Assembly (NCBI GenBank): GCA_934623545.1 | Contig: CAKTVN010000011.1 | Coordinates: 1 to 16,579, forward strand | Length of the DNA stretch: 16,579 nt | Source of the DNA: an uncultured Oscillospiraceae bacterium | GTDB lineage: Bacteria > Bacillota > Clostridia > Oscillospirales > Oscillospiraceae | Reading direction: 5' to 3' | Shown here: one piece after another, positions 14,781-16,579 of the stretch | Position numbering within the stretch: position 1 is the first letter of the stretch | Layout of the letters: each line of letters begins with the position of its first letter | The notes under the pieces: model-generated | Databases searched by the model: none | Told to the model about the DNA's origin: nothing | What the model saw: the letters and a program-made list of their open reading frames with translations, nothing else | Translations under genes and position numbers: made by a program

Positions 14781-15497
14781 CTATGCGTAGATCTGGTGCG
14801 AGATCTCCCGACGGAGGCGGATCATGATCCGCTTTTCCAGGCGCGAGATATACGACTGCGAAATGCCCATCAGCTCCGCGACCTCCTTCTGCGTCTTCTC
14901 CCCGCTTCCGCCGAGCCCGAAGCGCATCGTGATGATCTGCTTTTCCCGCTCTGGCAGCCGCTCCAGCGCCTGACGCAGGAGCTGGCGGTCGACATCGTCC
15001 TCCATCGGGCGCATGACCGTGTCGCCATCCGTCCCGAGCACGTCCGACAGCAGCAGCTCGTTCCCGTCCCAGTCCGTGTTGATCGGCTCGTCGAGCGAGA
15101 CCTCTGTCTTCTGCCCGGAGATTTTGCGGATGTACATCAGGATCTCGTTCTCGATGCAGCGCGAGGAATAGGTCGCGAGCTTGATGTTCCGGTCGGTCCG
15201 GAAGGTCCCGATCGCCTTGATGAGTCCGATCGTGCCGATCGAGATCAGGTCCTCGATGTTGATGCCGGTGTTCTCAAACCGCCGCGCGATGTACACCACC
15301 AGCCGGAGATTGCGCTCGATGAGCGTCTGCCGCGCGGTCTCGTCCCCGGCGGCGAGGCGCACCAGCAGCGCCTGCTCCTCCGCCGGCTTCAGCGGAGGGG
15401 GCAGAACGTCGCTCCCGCCGATGTACATGAGCTTCGCGGGCGGCAAAAGCCCCAGCCGTTCCAGAATTTTTCTCAGATCGATCCCAAGTTTGTTCAT
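14781..15497 (-). CDS. sigE: Sporulation sigma factor sigma-E (pro-sigma-E)
   Basis: This 238-residue sigma-70-family factor directs early mother-cell transcription in sporulation. Sigma-E signatures are clear: [12 protein letters not shown] (25-36), [20 protein letters not shown] (61-80), [15 protein letters not shown] (81-95) and [14 protein letters not shown] (112-125). [20 protein letters not shown] follows at 137-156, and the region 4.2 helix-turn-helix [20 protein letters not shown] at 202-221. The first 24 or so residues are the inhibitory pro-sequence, removed by SpoIIGA; by analogy with Bacillus subtilis the cut is just before YIGG. The ATG at 15497 has AGGAGG 6 nt upstream; an in-frame GTG at 15503 abuts that site and is rejected. 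It overlaps spoIIGA as ATGA. sigG does not follow: transcription converges with the phosphatase gene. Confidence 0.97.
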   Translation of the reverse strand: MNKLGIDLRKILERLGLLPPAKLMYIGGSDVLPPPLKPAEEQALLVRLAAGDETARQTLIERNLRLVVYIARRFENTGINIEDLISIGTIGLIKAIGTFRTDRNIKLATYSSRCIENEILMYIRKISGQKTEVSLDEPINTDWDGNELLLSDVLGTDGDTVMRPMEDDVDRQLLRQALERLPEREKQIITMRFGLGGSGEKTQKEVAELMGISQSYISRLEKRIMIRLRREISHQIYA

Positions 15498-16345
15498 AAG
15501 CACCCTCCTGTCAGTGCGTTGAAATTCCCGCCGTCCGAGACCGGCGTCGGCGAAAACGCCGTCAAGATCTGCTTTCTTTTTCCGCTTTGCTCCGCCGAGC
15601 AGCGCACCGCGAGCAGCAGCCCCGCCTGCGTCCCGACCGCCCGATAAGGTATCAGTCGGAAGCGCAGCGCCGGATAGCGCTCCGCAAGCGTGCGCATCAG
15701 CGCGTCCGGGCTTTGCAGCGCCTGCGCCGTGATCGCCGACTCCGGCAGAAGGCGCGCCAGCGTCTGCCAGTCTGCGACCAGCACGCGCTCGTTCGTGATG
15801 GGGTCGCGCAGGGTGTTTCCCGTGTCACGAAGCGCGCGAAGCTCCGCGCTTCTTCCGTTCAGACTCAGCCGCAGCGGCGTGATCTCTCCCCCGCCGTGCT
15901 CGGCGATGCGGGAAAAGACCGCATAGGCGATCAGATAGCCGCTGCCCGCCAGAAGCAGCAGTCCCAGCGTGCTAACCGGATAATACGCCCCCGACGCCAG
16001 CAGCAGAACGCCCCCGCCGAACGCCTGCGTACACAGAAACACCGTCCCGCCGAGGCAGAACGCCAGTGCCAGAAACAATGCCCCCAGCCGGATCGTCCGC
16101 CGCGCCGCGCCGAACGCGATCAAAAGCATCCCCGCCGCTGCCGCTGCCTTCATCCCGCCCACGCGGAGAAATGCAAGCTCCGGCGCCATCGCCGCCGCGG
16201 CATAAATCCCTCCGAACGCAGCCGCCGCAAGCAGCCTCCACCGGCGCAGCGTCCCGCCGCCGAGCCGCGCGCTCCCCGCCAGGAGCAGATAGTTGAGCGC
16301 CGTGTTGAGCGCGGCGAGCTCATCGAGATAGACCGTCACACGCAT
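15494..16345 (-). CDS. spoIIGA: SpoIIGA, pro-sigma-E processing protease
   Basis: This 283-residue membrane-bound aspartic protease cleaves pro-sigma-E in the mother cell once SpoIIR signals from the forespore. The N-terminal half (about 10-145) is strongly hydrophobic with roughly five spans (10-24, 38-58, 64-80, 87-105, 125-145). The C-terminal half is the protease. The catalytic Asp174 is in [11 protein letters not shown], matching the D-S/T-G-N motif of the family. [18 protein letters not shown] (230-247) is also typical. The ATG at 16345 begins [10 protein letters not shown], which fits the usual MTVYLD start. GAGAGGGGG lies very close, so the GTG at 16339 is also possible. A longer in-frame extension to 16474 crosses a terminator and the promoter region and is rejected. 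Length is slightly below the ~309 of B. subtilis. Confidence 0.93.
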   Translation of the reverse strand: MRVTVYLDELAALNTALNYLLLAGSARLGGGTLRRWRLLAAAAFGGIYAAAAMAPELAFLRVGGMKAAAAAGMLLIAFGAARRTIRLGALFLALAFCLGGTVFLCTQAFGGGVLLLASGAYYPVSTLGLLLLAGSGYLIAYAVFSRIAEHGGGEITPLRLSLNGRSAELRALRDTGNTLRDPITNERVLVADWQTLARLLPESAITAQALQSPDALMRTLAERYPALRFRLIPYRAVGTQAGLLLAVRCSAEQSGKRKQILTAFSPTPVSDGGNFNALTGGCL

Positions 16346-16378
16346 TCCCCCTCTCGCAGGCTTTGCTTCCATGGACAA

Positions 16379-16384
16379 AGTATA
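16379..16384 (-). promoter_or_regulatory. Candidate -10 box for spoIIGA-sigE
   Basis: On the minus strand TATACT lies about 34 nt before the spoIIGA start. No good -35 is seen at 16-18 nt. In Bacillus the spoIIG promoter has unusual spacing and needs Spo0A, so a poor -35 is not surprising. I found no clear Spo0A box (TGTCGAA) nearby. Confidence 0.45.
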
Positions 16385-16397
16385 GTCCCGCGGGCAT

Positions 16398-16434
16398 AAA
16401 AAACAGGTCGTAACTCCAACCGGAGCTGCGACCT
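16398..16434 (-). terminator. Minus-strand terminator upstream of spoIIGA
   Basis: A 13-position stem with one mismatch (16422-16434 with 16405-16417, loop of 4) is followed on the minus strand by G and TTTTTT (complement of 16398-16403). It probably ends transcription of a minus-strand gene beyond the right edge, keeping spoIIGA under its own promoter. Confidence 0.65.
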
Positions 16435-16435
16435 T

Positions 16436-16554
16436 TGCGCTTGTCAAAAAAGTGCTTTTTTGACAAGCGCTCAAACGGAAAACGCTTCGCTTGTTTTCCG
16501 TTTGATACTGATATTCAATTAAAAACTTTCATTCATGGAATGGAAGTTTTTAAT
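16436..16554 (+). repeat. Tandem stem-loop array 3
   Basis: After TGCGCTTGT (16436-16444) come three further hairpins: 16437-16451 with 16456-16470 (perfect 15 bp, GTGC loop), 16471-16483 with 16493-16505 (13 bp, 9-nt loop) and 16518-16534 with 16538-16554 (17 positions, one wobble). The first two match, in reverse, the last two stems of array 1. They share the TTTGACAAGCGCTCAA junction, and the second stem differs at four pairs that are all compensated. The array may continue past the window edge. Confidence 0.8.
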
Positions 16555-16579
16555 ATGAAGATCATTATGAGACGCGATT

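Noticed and set aside
16346..16474. Longer SpoIIGA from an upstream in-frame start at 16474.
   Set aside because: The extension crosses the minus-strand terminator and the -10 candidate, and is unlike the family N terminus, which begins at MxVYLD.
1..16579. tRNA, rRNA, integrase, transposase or prophage genes.
   Set aside because: I saw no such sequence on either strand; the repeats carry no transposase.

Overview
The window looks like chromosomal DNA from a GC-rich, endospore-forming Clostridia, most likely of the Oscillospiraceae/Oscillospirales. The reasons are a spoIIGA-sigE sporulation pair, Gram-positive style ribosome-binding sites (AGGAGG) before most genes, a lipoprotein-type solute-binding protein, and GC-rich genes separated by AT-richer, repeat-laden spacers. 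The genus is an inference; nothing in the sequence names it.

Layout, left to right. (1) 1-231: a tandem array of strong stem-loops. (2) 232-4107, plus strand: three overlapping genes of a peptide/nickel-family (Opp/Dpp/Nik) ABC importer: a fused two-domain ATPase and two permeases. Any binding protein would lie left of the window. (3) 4108-4743: a gene-free spacer with two copies of a ~160-bp fold-back repeat in opposite orientation, then a good sigma-A-type promoter with a strong hairpin at its start site. (4) 4744-7498, plus strand: larE-larB-larC, the biosynthesis genes for the nickel-pincer nucleotide (NPN) cofactor, each overlapping the next by 4 nt. LarA itself is absent. (5) 7499-7997: a second stem-loop array and a third fold-back repeat that runs into the stop codon of the next gene. 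(6) 7998-12137, minus strand: an Fbp/Afu-type ABC importer with a lipoprotein binding protein, a double-length permease and an ATPase. A strong terminator follows the binding-protein gene, and a structured leader precedes it. (7) 12599-14715, plus strand: a MATE efflux transporter and a histidine-phosphatase-family protein, ending at a rho-independent terminator. (8) 14781-16345, minus strand: sigE and spoIIGA, overlapping by 4 nt. (9) 16346-16579: a minus-strand terminator and a third stem-loop array.

How the genes work together. LarB carboxylates and hydrolyses nicotinic acid adenine dinucleotide, LarE adds sulfur and LarC inserts nickel. The importer just upstream belongs to a family that includes nickel transporters, so nickel supply is a possible, unproven link. 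SpoIIGA is the membrane protease that activates pro-sigma-E in the mother cell during sporulation.

The least explained content is the non-coding part. Three copies of a 159-164-bp fold-back element keep their pairing while their arm sequences differ. Three tandem stem-loop arrays share a TGCGCTTGT junction, and two of them show four compensatory base-pair changes in one stem.
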